Notes under the pieces: generated by a model
Seen by the model: the letters and a program-made list of their open reading frames with translations, nothing else
Told to the model about the DNA's origin: nothing
The model's database searches: none
Translations under genes and position numbers: made by a program
In this document: positions 36,601 through 47,325 of the stretch, in pieces
Numbering within the stretch: the first letter of the stretch is position 1
Layout: every line of letters starts with the position of its first letter
From: Hevea brasiliensis
Lineage: Eukaryota > Streptophyta > Magnoliopsida > Malpighiales > Euphorbiaceae
Reading direction: 5' to 3'
NCBI RefSeq assembly: GCF_030052815.1
Contig: NC_079502.1
Span: 7,933,481 to 7,997,480, forward strand
DNA length: 64,000 bases

Positions 36601-37320
36601 TTCAATTCGGCCTATTTGATTCAAATAGAATAGTAGTCACCTCTAACGCCGGGAAGAGGAAGGCTGACTTTCCTATGACCAAGGGTATGGGCTCCCTCTC
36701 CAACTACTAGGTTGGCTGGAAATAATTTTTGTTGAGGAAGCAGTCAGTGTTTTAAGGAAGAGGGTATGTTGTAGCTATTTTGCTTCTATGGGCAGGTGAC
36801 TTCAATTTCTGAGGTGACTAGTTATTGTGGGTTTACTTCTTGTGTCTACAGCTCTTCGCCAGCCTGAACTTGGCTGGGTTGTTTCTCTAAGATTGCCCTG
36901 CTGGGAGGGTGCTTGAGATGCCGTGTGGATGGGCATCTTACGGGTCATATAGCCGACATACTCTTAATAGTCGCCTGACCACAAAAGGCGAAGTCGCTGA
37001 TTAGCCTCTACCCGTTGGCTCTTCCAGCAAATCTCTAAACTTCGACCTGCTTTTCGTTGTTTTGAGGCCTGATGTCGTTTTTCTGGGAGCTTTGCTTATG
37101 GGTGGTGATAGCCTGAAGATTTGTTAAATATTATCAACCCCCTGGCTTCCGGAGTAGTTCTGCCCCTGGTCGTGATTGCTTGCGAGGACTTTCACTAAAA
37201 GGAGTCCAATAAGTCTCGCAGTGACTTAGAAAGTTTCGAGTATCTTCCCAGTTTATGAGGAAACGAGAAATCTTGCTGCCATTTTAGAAAGCACGGTCAA
37301 AAGTTCATCGATAAAAATTT
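36601..37320. other. higher-GC segment of unknown origin
   Basis: About 700 bp has clearly higher GC than its surroundings and sharp AT-rich borders. No reading frame over 60 codons and no family recognised. Retroelement UTR debris is the likeliest explanation, by composition only. Confidence 0.3.
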
Positions 37321-38500
37321 AAAAAAGGATAACAATTTTTAAATATAAAATAAAATAAAAATATTTTTATTTTATTTTTTTAGAAAAAATATTTTCTTTT
37401 ATTACTAATAATTAAATGTCTCAATTTTGAAATCATAAATTTATTCTTGTCCTAAATTTATCCATCACCAATGCCGTAACATTTTGAAAGTGTAATTAAA
37501 TGCATTTAATTCATTAATTGAAATAATATTAAAATAAAAATGCATAAAAAATCTAACTTTATGTCCACGTGGATTACAAATCAGCATGAGTTATGTCCGA
37601 CCTTGATGCAGTAAATGGATAGCTCTCCTCATATCCTTCTATGCAAGTCTGGAACCTTCATGAGCTTATACAATTAGATAAGAATAGCCAGGGTTCAATT
37701 AAGTAAAGATCTCGCTCAATTATTGTAATGATATAAAAATCTATGAACCTTCTTCTCCAATGAAACAACTGAAGGATAAGAGTCTCTCTCCTTATTAATT
37801 TGAATTTAATTTTATTATAGAGTATTTAAATATTATGAATGTATCTAATGTAAATTAATTATTAAATTAAATATTTATATTGAGAATTGTATAAAATTAA
37901 TTAAAGTATATATAATAAATTATAAATTTAGATATAAATATTTAATTTAATGATTGTTAATTCGAGTTTTAAATATTATAAAACATTAAATTTTATTATT
38001 ATTCTATTGATATATGGTAGTAAACCTAATTAAATAAAAAAATTATTATATTAATATTTCATTAATAAATAAAAAGATAATGTAACATAATAAAGTTATT
38101 AATTTAAAGAAAATAAAAGGTTTGCCCTAAATTGTAAGGATGATATATTTTTAAAATTATTCCTGATATTAGTTATGAAAAATCACAAAGTTTATCTTGA
38201 TACGTTAGATTTGCCAAATCCAAAAGCAAGTCAATTAACCATAGCCATCAAAAAATTATCCATAATTGTTGTTTTTTTAAAAGGAAAAAATTATTATAAA
38301 GAAAATTCAAATTCAACTATTTTCAATAGCAATTACTTAATTTCTATATTATTTTCATCAAAGGTCAATTAATATCAACTTTTGTCAAAATCAAGCCCAA
38401 TGGATAAATTATTTAATTGTCTTTAGAAAAATCAATTAATATATATATATATAGTCATTATTTTTAAGTTTCATTAAAGAGTTAGTCTCCCAAATCTACA
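37321..38500. other. AT-rich spacer
   Basis: Nothing recognised apart from short TA runs near 38440. Confidence 0.5.
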
Positions 38501-38824
38501 ATTATATTATGCTATAAGGTTATGCTTACTGCTGCATATTCACATTACAACTTAAACAAGTAAGACATAGGAAATGCTTAACCATGAAAATGTAGAAAAA
38601 TTATATAATGAAATCGATATATATACAATGATTTCATTATAATTATTGATTATGATGAATTCTACGTGAGTTTCAATATAATAAATGATTATAATTAAAT
38701 CTTTATATATAAATAAATAAAAATTCGAAAATGTTCTTACCAATAAAAGGACACTGCTGATCAATATCAACAAGTAAAGGAGAACAACAACTACTAATTT
38801 AGGCGCTCTTAAGCACCCACTCAG

Positions 38825-39121
38825 TCAAGATCTCCCATGCTCAATGCCATTGGAGCCAGATGAAAATGGAGAAGAAAATGCAGCAAAAGAACTCCATAAA
38901 ACAGGAACCCTTGCCGAGGGAGCCGAAAACAAGGCGTGGCAAACGGGCCATACATATTTATCCTCGAAGAAAGGTTGACCCTCTTGAAGCCACTCCCCTA
39001 ACTGCCAGTCGAATTGTTTCTTGAAACTTCTACACAACTTGCAGTAAAGCCTGCTGAAGTATGCAAGTGCAAGCAACCTCATTGAAACACTGAAAATATC
39101 ACGTAAAATTTCCATTGTCAC
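38825..39121 (-). CDS. unidentified minus-strand reading frame attached to a tandem repeat
   Basis: A 98-codon minus-strand frame starts at 39121 and stops at 38825. Its first third (MTMEILRDIFSVSMRLLALAYF) lies in the first unit of the 140-bp repeat to the right. The rest is non-repetitive, with a Cys pair (YCKLC), an acidic/aromatic middle (EDKYVWPVCHALF) and a Ser-rich end. I recognise no family. The neighbouring repeat units encode the same N-terminal peptide followed by GTAAGT donor-like sites, so this may be part of a spliced gene or the relic of one. Coding status is uncertain. Confidence 0.35.
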   Translation of the reverse strand: MTMEILRDIFSVSMRLLALAYFSRLYCKLCRSFKKQFDWQLGEWLQEGQPFFEDKYVWPVCHALFSAPSARVPVLWSSFAAFSSPFSSGSNGIEHGRS

Positions 39122-39478
39122 TGAATTTTTATTTAGTGAAATCGATGTACATACAATGATTAAATTATAATAATAAATTATGATAGGACTTACCTGAAAT
39201 ATGCAAGTGCAAGCAACCCCATTGAAACCCTGAAAACACCGTGCAAAATCTCCATTGTCACTGAATTTTTATTCGGTGAAATCATGTACATACAACGATT
39301 AAATTATAATAATTAATTATGATAGAACTTATCTGAAATATGCAAGTGCAAGCAACCCCATTAAAACTCTGAAAACACCATGCAAAATCTCCATTGTCAC
39401 TGAATTTTTATTCGGTGAAACTGATGTACATACAACGATTAAATTATAATCATTAATCATGATAAGACTTACGTGAAA
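39056..39478 (-). repeat. three-unit tandem repeat (about 140 bp) carrying ATG and splice-donor-like sites
   Basis: TATGCAAGTGCAAGCAACC recurs at 39060, 39200 and 39339. On the minus strand each unit has an ATG-led peptide resembling MEILHGVFRVSMGL. It ends TTTCAGGTAAGTC in the second unit, ATAAGT in the third, and has lost the donor in the first. A CACGTAAGTC site follows at the right edge (about 39470). Confidence 0.9.
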
Positions 39479-39769
39479 TTCACCATAATTAACAAATTAT
39501 AATGAATATGATATATATACATTATTTTGTTGTGTAATTTTTCTATCTACAACTCCATTTCTGGAGACTAAGAAAGAAATAAGAAACTAAACGTACCAGC
39601 TAAGAAAACTACTAAAAACAGAAACTAGGAAAGAATATGGATAATGAATAAACATAGCATGAAAATATATTTCCAAACTTGTTTAAAAAAATAAATTGAT
39701 TGTCTAATTATAATTTTTTTTCCTTTGTATATTTACTTGGCTCTCCTGGTGCTCTTCCCTCTTCCTCCA

Positions 39770-39776
39770 TATATAG
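39770..39776 (+). promoter_or_regulatory. TATA box of J20 copy D
   Basis: TATATAG lies 55 bp upstream of the ATG at 39825. Confidence 0.65.
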
Positions 39777-39824
39777 GCTTCACATCAGAACAAGCAAGAA
39801 AGCAACACAGAAACACACAAAAAT

Positions 39825-41688
39825 ATGAGTAGCGGAATGATCTCTACTGGAAGTTATGCTAGCTTCCACACCGTCTCAAAACCCTATCTCTCAACCAAAA
39901 AATCCTTTCTTGAGCCATCTTCTCACCTTAGCTTCAATACCCATTTTCCAAAATCAAGTTTTTATTCCCTCAAAACTCATTCCAAATCCATCAGAACTAC
40001 TCCTATTAAGGCCGCAGCTGCTGATAGCGTTTGTGTAAACACAGAGAGTTTCTACGATTTGTTGGGCATCCCCAAGAATGGAACTCTCTCAGAGATTAAG
40101 AAAGCTTATAAACAACTTGCCAGGAAGTACCATCCTGACGTTTCACCTCCAGGAAGAACAGAGGAATGCACTAAAATGTTTATTCAGATTCAGGAGGCTT
40201 ATGAGACCTTATCTGATGCCAAAAGCAGAGCTATGTATGACAGAGATATGGCCAGAGGCCCAGACTTGCATACGAGGCTCTCTACCACAAAGCGATCCCG
40301 TTACAATCGGGTATGATACTATTCAAAATCTCAAAATTGGCCTTAAAAATCAGGATTTCTACTAACCCACCCTCCCTGTGAAATTGGAAAGAAAAATTAA
40401 ACACGACCAATAAGTTCCTTAGGCTCTATTTGAATGGAGTGAGGGAAGGCTAAATAAAGGCAAGGAGGGGTAAGTAATTATTATAACCCTATTTAAAAAC
40501 GGGTGAGCTAATGAAGGGTAAGGGTAAGTAAAGGTAAGGCTTACCCTTCAAATCCCAATTTTTCTCACACTCCAAATTATGGTGTAAGCAAGGGAAGGTG
40601 AGAGATGAAAATTATTTTATTTTTTATTTTCTTATTGTGTCTTTAATTTTTTATTAAAAATCCAATTATACCTATTAAAAATAAACATAGTTTACCAATA
40701 CAAACAAATATTTTATCTCTCAAGTGGCCGTATCTAATCTCTTTGCTCTCGTAGATATTGAATTCTTGCAGAAAAAATGTTAGTTTTATCTTTCTATTTA
40801 ATTTCAGTTATTAAATCATTCGTTCTTTCAATAGTTTGCTGCAATTATTATACTCCAATTGTCAAATTTTTTTTCTAAATAATTCATTCTTTATTCAATC
40901 ATTTTTTGTATTACTTTATAGATATCTAAGTTGAATGTTGAAATAGTACATGCCATGGTCTGACATAAAAAGGCAATCGAAAATATAAATTATAGGTCAC
41001 TAAACTAAAAATAAAAGGCCTTAATTTTCTAAATAATTCATTCTTTATTCAATCCTTATTTGTATTATATTATAGATATCTAAGTTGAATGTTGAAATAG
41101 TAAATGCTATGGTCTGACATAAAAAGATAATAAAAATGTAAATTATAGGTTACTAAACTAAAAATAAAAGACCTTAATTTACATATTAAAAAAAATAAAG
41201 AATAAATTTTATCTAATAGAAAAAATGTATTTTTATAATTTTAATAATTATTTACCATTCTTTCACCTGTTTCCAAACATAAAGAATATACATTACCTCT
41301 CCTTACCTTTTCCATTAATTCACCTCTTTCCAAACATGAGATTTTTTTTATTGTAACCCTTCTTACCCTTCTCTCTCCTTACCCTCTCTTACCTTCCCAT
41401 TAATTACCCTTCCCTCACCCCATCCAGACAGAGTATTAAGAGCAAGATTTTTCTAAAGTATATACACAAAACAATGTACCATCACTTGCATTCACATGTC
41501 TTGATAAGTTGGCATTTTAGTTTTGTTTCTCATCTTGATTTACCACTTTCTATGAACAGGGATTGGATGACACAGATGATTGGACACAGATATGGCAGTC
41601 GCAGCTTACAGAGCTAATAAGGATGAGTAAATACAGAGATATGGGGAGTATAAGCTGGGGAGCTAAAATGCGGAGGCAAAGAAGTTAG
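39825..41688 (+). CDS. J20: chloroplast DnaJ 20-type J-domain co-chaperone, copy D
   Basis: Exons 39825-40310 and 41560-41688 in phase 0 give 204 residues. The N-terminus is transit-like. The J domain starts with FYDLLGI at 76 and has HPD at 103-105. Exon 2 begins Gly-Leu-Asp-Asp as in copy C and ends SWGAKMRRQRS. The intron is 1,249 bp because a 1,014-bp PIF/Harbinger-like MITE lies in it; without it the intron would be about 230 bp. The splice sites (CGG|GTATG and AACAG|GGA) are intact, so the protein is predicted to be made. Substitutions across the J domain set it apart from A and B. Plastid Hsp70 adaptor role is inferred from the family. Confidence 0.9.
40422..41435. mobile_element. PIF/Harbinger-like MITE in the intron of J20 copy D
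   Basis: Left end GGCTCTATTTGAATGGAGTG and right end (reverse complement) TACTCTGTCTGGATGGGGTG form imperfect inverted repeats. TTA flanks both sides (40419-40421 and 41436-41438), the target duplication of PIF/Harbinger elements. There is no transposase. An internal tandem duplication of about 153 bp (about 40874-41030 and 41027-41180) shares TCTAAATAATTCATTCTTTA. The subterminal AGGTAAG-rich stretches are also complementary. Confidence 0.82.
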
Positions 41689-42244
41689 TGCCCTTAACGA
41701 GTGATCGTGAAACAGAATTTAAGATTCTACCTTCGTTAATACAACACCAACAGAAAAGATCCTTTCCCTAAATTTAAGTGGGCACTGGATGACCCCATCT
41801 AGATTTTCTTGTGTGCTTAATCACTCTTTTCATTAGCGTATATGCTTACCTTTCTTGTCTAATTTTGCCTTTTAGGTGAACGAGGGAAAATTCTCATATA
41901 TATATATATATCAGGATATCTAAAATAGTTTATATACTCAATTAAAAATTATGAAATTTTATTTTGCAATAAGATCCGACATATTATTTGATACGACTCA
42001 TCGTTATGTTAGTAATATGCTAGTGATATGTCGATTCTTAACTGAATGAACTTGCATGTAATTATTCAATGTCAGGATACCTATGTGATCACCAAAGAAA
42101 ATAGGCATAAAGTTGAATTTAACACATCGGCCTATGTACAGGCAACAATATTGCTCAAATTGAACCTTCCAAATTAGATTAGCACAATTATTTTATGATT
42201 AAATATTTAATTTCACCGTTATATTTATCAGGAATGTTCAAAGG
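41689..42244. other. 3' flank of J20 copy D
   Basis: Probably 3' UTR followed by AT-rich spacer with a short TA run near 41900. No gene seen. Confidence 0.5.
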
Positions 42245-42450
42245 AGTTTATTTTTAACTTTTTATCTAAATTAATTTAAAAATTTTAATTTGAAGTTTAA
42301 TTTAATTTAAAAATTAAAATTTTCGATTTAGACAAACAAATTAAGAAGTTTAATTCATTTATTTTCTTATTTTTAGATTAAATTGATGAATTTAAATTAA
42401 AAGTTTTATGTTAATTTAAATAAAAAGTTAAAATAAATTAAATTAAACAG
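42245..42450. repeat. AT-rich foldback element, copy 2
   Basis: Starts GTTTATTTTTAACTTTTTAT and ends in the near-complement ATAAAAAGTTAAAATAAATT...AAAC. The layout matches the copies at 29449 and 43998. Confidence 0.5.
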
Positions 42451-42639
42451 GTGAAATTGAATATTAAGACATTATTTTATTTAGTTCATTTATTTTGATG
42501 CCACTTTGTCTGTTTCATACCCATAGTCCCTCATCTCCCCTCCTTCTACAGTCAAGGGATCTACCATATGAAATTTATGATTCTTCTTCCTTTATCACTT
42601 CTATTCATATCCAACCATTACCTAAAAAATTGAAGCAAC

Positions 42640-42905
42640 TAATCAACTTGCCAGTTTGCCCAGAGGCCAAGATAATGGTCGAAACAAGCAAATCATATTG
42701 GAAGAAGGCAGTGTACCTCTGCTATTGAAGTTGTTAAAGGAAACTGGTTTGCTGAAGGTACAAATGTGTGCCACCGCACTTCTTTACTTGACTGATCAAG
42801 AGAAGGTGGCAACTATTGCGAATGAACAAGGGGTTCCAACTGTAGTCAAGGTTCTGGCCAATTCTCCAATGACAGAAACTCCCATAAGAGTGTTTTCTTA
42901 AAGAA
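42640..42905 (+). pseudogene. ARM-repeat protein gene fragment
   Basis: The frame at 42656-42901 encodes IILEEGSVPLLLKLLKE, then an ALLYLTDQEKVATIANEQGV segment and a VVKVLANSPM segment. This is the pattern of one to two armadillo repeats of plant ARM proteins (similar in style to the ARMADILLO REPEAT ONLY family). It starts and stops abruptly with no promoter, start exon or splice context, and a LINE fragment follows at once. I read it as a captured or decayed gene fragment; the precise parent gene is not identified. Confidence 0.5.
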
Positions 42906-42949
42906 TTCTTGACATGGAGTTTCTCCAACTAGACTAACCTTAAAGCCAC

Positions 42950-43340
42950 TCGTGAGTTAGATTTCAGACTGCTTCTTTCCACCCAGATTCAAGACCAAGT
43001 GTGGAAAGGTGTGTGGAGTCTCCCAGTGCAACCAAATATCAAAATGTTTATTTGACAGGCTCTCCACAATGTAATTCCTGCAAGAAGCAATCAGGTCAGT
43101 AGGGGTATCCCTCCCTACCCGTTCTTGCTGTCCTATCTGTCGCTAGGAGGACGAAACTTTGGAGCACATGCTTTTCTGGTGCAATCATGCTCGAGCCTCA
43201 TGGCTCTCTAGCCCATTACAGTATAGACCTAACTCTATAGGCTTTGCTTGCTTTGTCCGCATATCGATCAATTGTTAACGCATCTCCATGTGTTACTCGT
43301 AGACGGGTTAGTCGTTACTTTCTTCTTATCCGTTTATTCC
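42950..43340 (+). pseudogene. L1-type LINE zinc-binding tail fragment
   Basis: The plus strand reads VWKGVWSLPVQPNIKMF, then after a frameshift a CCPICR...ETLEHMLFWCNHA cluster and a SWLSSPLQYRP segment. This is the zf-RVT domain of a plant L1. It has stops and no reverse-transcriptase core. Confidence 0.75.
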
Positions 43341-43997
43341 AGCAATAAACTAATTGCTTAGCGTAAAAGATGGGACAGACACACACCTCTTTTGAAATGA
43401 TCTAACTTAACGATTAATTTGACTCATAATTATTGATTTTGACACTGTTATGCCCCATCAGGAGCAGACCCCCACGTAACTATGAACTGTAAAACACCAT
43501 ATGAAGAGGTTTTTCTCTTAAGTTCAGACATGATACTTCATTTTCGTTATTAAACAACTTAATTAGGCTATAAACCTAGTTCCACATAGAGGTTAGAGAA
43601 GGGTTCATTTGTCTGTAGATGAGGAAGCATTGCTTTCCACTTCCCATCAACCTCACCGTCATTTCCGTTTTGTTAGGTCGAAAAAAGAAAACCATTAATT
43701 AGGGAAACGATTCAGTGTGTTGACTATTGAGCATTTTTTTTTTTTAATCTTAAAAGGAGGATAAGAATTTCATTCAATCATGCAAATAAATAAATGTATT
43801 ATACATGATTGGTGACATTGGATTTGTAACAGTCTAAAGGCTGTATGGGCATTGAGTTTCTATAAATAAATAAAATGTTGCTATATTTGTTTAATTTCCT
43901 TTATATTTTATAAAGTAAACCTTCAAGTTTCCCTTTTCTTTTTGTGTTTAAAAAGAAAAAAAAAGCTAAAGGAGGAAAAAAAGAGCGGCAATTGGGG
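43341..43997. other. spacer
   Basis: No gene supported. Homopolymer T (about 43734-43746) and A-rich tracts only. Confidence 0.5.
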
Positions 43998-44389
43998 AAG
44001 TTTAATTTAGTTAATTTTTAATTTTTTATCTAAATTAGTTTAAAATTTTTAATTTAAGTTTAATTTAAGTTAAAAATTAAAATTTATGGACTAAATTTTT
44101 TTATTTAAATAAAAAATTAAGAAGTTTAGTTTCTTAATTTTGAGAAATTTTTTTATTTAAATAAAAAAGTTTAGTTTCTTAATTTTGAGACTAAATTTGA
44201 TTTAAATAAAAATCAAGAAGTTTAATTTTTTTTAATTTTGAGACTAAATTTATTGATTTCTTGATTTAAATCCAAAAATAAGAAACTCAATTTCTTGATT
44301 TTCTTGATTTTTATACTAAATTGAGTTTAAATTAAAATTTTTTAGCTAAATTAGATAAAAAAATTAAAAATAAATTAAATTAAACTTTT
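43998..44389. repeat. AT-rich foldback element, copy 3
   Basis: Left arm AAGTTTAATTTAGTTAATTT and right arm, whose complement begins AAAGTTTAATTTAATTTATT, form inverted repeats of roughly 100 bp. Internal TTAGTTTCTTAATTTTGAGA units repeat. Same family as 29449 and 42245. No transposase. Confidence 0.5.
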
Positions 44390-47090
44390 CAAATAAATAT
44401 AATGGTGTTACGGAGAGTGAGGATAGAGAAATTAATTCTCTCTTTATTTTTTTCTAAAAAAAAAAAAATAATGAAATGTATTAATTTTTAAAAGTAAATT
44501 AAGTGTATTATTATACATAATATTATATAAAAATGAATTTAATAACCTTTAAATCATAATTCGTGTTTATATTATATAAATTTTAATTGATTTTGAATAA
44601 ATTTCATTATAAATATTGAATATAATATTTATTAAATTTGTTTCCATATAAAATCAAATTTATATTAAGAGGCTGTTTGATTTGATTTAAAAATCTATCA
44701 AATCAATATGTAAATAAAAAATTATAAATAAATTAGTATTTGATTTAACTTATAAATTAAAAAATTACTTAAAATAAGTTAAAAGTCATAAGAGTATATA
44801 ACCACATTACTCAATTATATATCATTTTTTGTTATTTTGATAAATTAAATTCCTTTTAAATATCTTTTAACTAAATATTTAAACGGTTTAAAACTAATTT
44901 TAAGTAGTTTTATCACATAATTAATTATTTATTTTTAAATTAATTTATAAATTAAAAATAAATTTTAATTAAGTTAAAAATCAAAAGTAAATAATCAAGA
45001 TAAATACTCTTTGAATACATCATTTAAATTATTATAATACTATTATTTTTCTCAATAAAATAATTAATTACAAAAAATAATTTGATATTTTAATCACTTT
45101 TACCTTATTTTCACCCTAAATTAGGGAGAAAAGATTTGGTGAATTCCATATAAGCATTTTCTCTCCCTTCAATTTCTCTTCTCTTTTATTGTCCCACTTT
45201 TCTTTTTTTTTTTTTTCTCCATTTTCTCCTCTTCCAAAGCATAGCATTAATGATTTGTGGAAATATATATATATAAGACAAACTTTTTTTATTCATTTGT
45301 TTTTGTCTTCTAAGCTATACCTAGCTTAAATTTTTTAGAATAGAAATTAATTGCAAGTGACCCCTTAACGTTGCAATCATGTGATGCCTATATTGGTATA
45401 CACAATTAGTTATTCAACCTATTTGATTAAAAATTTAATAAAAAGATTATTATATAATAATTTGGTTAATCAAATTCTCATCAAGCAAGAAATTATGCAA
45501 AGGATGCTTGCTTTATTTCTGACATTGACTCAACATTAATGAAATTTAAGCAGATAATTATTAAACAAGTTATTATTTTTTTTAATTAATTTGTAGATGA
45601 CTAGCCACATGCATAAAGGGAGAAGGGTTATGCCTATTTTTTATTTTTAGTTGCATCTTTGCATTACATGGCCCTAAAGTTATGCCTACGTTGTGCTTTG
45701 GGGTCCAAAAGCTTTTAAAAATTGTAACTATCACTTTAGATCGTGACAAATTTTTCTAAAAAAAACCGAAGCATGAACCTCTCAATTTGAAAATTGCAAA
45801 AGCTTCCTTTAATAACCTTGATTATTATTAATTTTTTTTATTTATCTTTTATTTTTTTAATAATCTCTTAAATCTATATTCAAGTAGAATAAATACATAT
45901 TTTTTTTTTCAAATTTATATCTATTGAAAATTGATTTAAAATTCTCTCTTAAAATTGAGGTCATATTCTCTCCCTTAATAAAGTCTTATTTTCTCTTTCT
46001 TAAAAGATTTTTTTTAAGTATTTAAATAAGTTAATTGGCAGTTCAAAATGCAACATGATCGTTAAATTCTTTTAGTTAGAAACTTTATAAATCTTCAGGT
46101 GCTGGTAATAATCTTTTATCAAGAAATAGTGTGACATATTTCTCTATTGATATTTGGTTGTATAATCTCTTTTGTATATCATAGAAATAACAAGTTTTCA
46201 AAATAATAGTATTACAAAAGATTTATTTATCGTCTATAGAAAAAAAAAGACCAGTTACTATTCAAAAAATTATTTACCTCTATTTGATCATTGCTGAACA
46301 GAAAAATTTTAGTTTTTTTTTTTCTTCTAAAAGGATTATTTTGTATTTAACTTATAATTCTTATTAATGGATACTCAATTTAAAAAATAAAATAAAATTT
46401 AAATTCAAAACTTTATAATTTTAATATTGCAATTAGATAGGTAAATTCAGTTGATTAATACATGGCAAAGAAAAGGATGGGACACCAATTCTTTGAACCT
46501 ATGAAGAATTTATCTACAAATTCATTAGTTGAATGACTATTTTAGGAGCATTTCTTCTAGATTTTCTAGAAGATTAGGTATAGAACCTAACTTAAACACC
46601 TTAAATAATTAAAAATATGATAATATAAATAAACTTCAAATTATTAAGTTTTAGGTATGGTTAATGTAAGAGATAGTTGAGTTTATTTTCTAATCTATTA
46701 CTTTAAATTTAATTGTGGTGATTAATACTTCAAGAAAGTAATTTTTTTTTTTTACTTGTATGGGCAAAACATTGAATATAACCTTAAGTTTATTAAAATA
46801 TGAATTATTCAATATAATTTTTAAAAAAATTAAGAATATAAAAGAAAAATGTGATGAAAAATATGAGTTGATATATTATTAATTGTACTATTTTAATGTC
46901 CATTTGATATCATTATTGAAATTGCTATTAAAAAAATCATTATTAATAATTATATTAATTAAAATATTAAAAATTATTTTAAAACTAAATTAATGTTTGA
47001 TAATAAAATAATTTTAATTAATAATTAAAATAACATTCTTTAAAAAATATTTTTTATTTTTTAAAAGAAGTTTTTTAATTGAATAAATGT
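44390..47090. other. AT-rich spacer upstream of the cyclin C gene
   Basis: Low-complexity AT-rich DNA without recognisable genes. A pyrimidine-rich stretch lies at 45155-45230. Confidence 0.55.
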
Positions 47091-47094
47091 ATAA

Positions 47095-47219
47095 TGGGCC
47101 GGATTTAATTGATGGGCTAGGCATTCTATAAGGCCCAAATTTATCAACAGGAACTGCTGAGATGATAGATGAGCTGTCTGATGTGGCCCATAATTTATCA
47201 GGGGTCAACAATATGGGCC
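47095..47219 (+). promoter_or_regulatory. cyclin C promoter with five TGGGCY (site II-type) elements
   Basis: TGGGCC at 47095, TGGGCT at 47113, GGCCCA at 47132, GGCCCA at 47185 and TGGGCC at 47214 cluster within 125 bp, 107-231 bp before the ATG. TGGGCY elements are known TCP-factor sites in promoters of growth and housekeeping genes of plants. No TATA box is evident, consistent with that promoter class. Confidence 0.65.
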
Positions 47220-47325
47220 GGGGGCCGGATTCTGAACGAGAAGTGACAATCTCCGAAACGAAGAAACTAATTAACTTTCAACACCCGAAGGAGGACACTC
47301 GCACAGCTTCACCTCTCTCCCAAGA

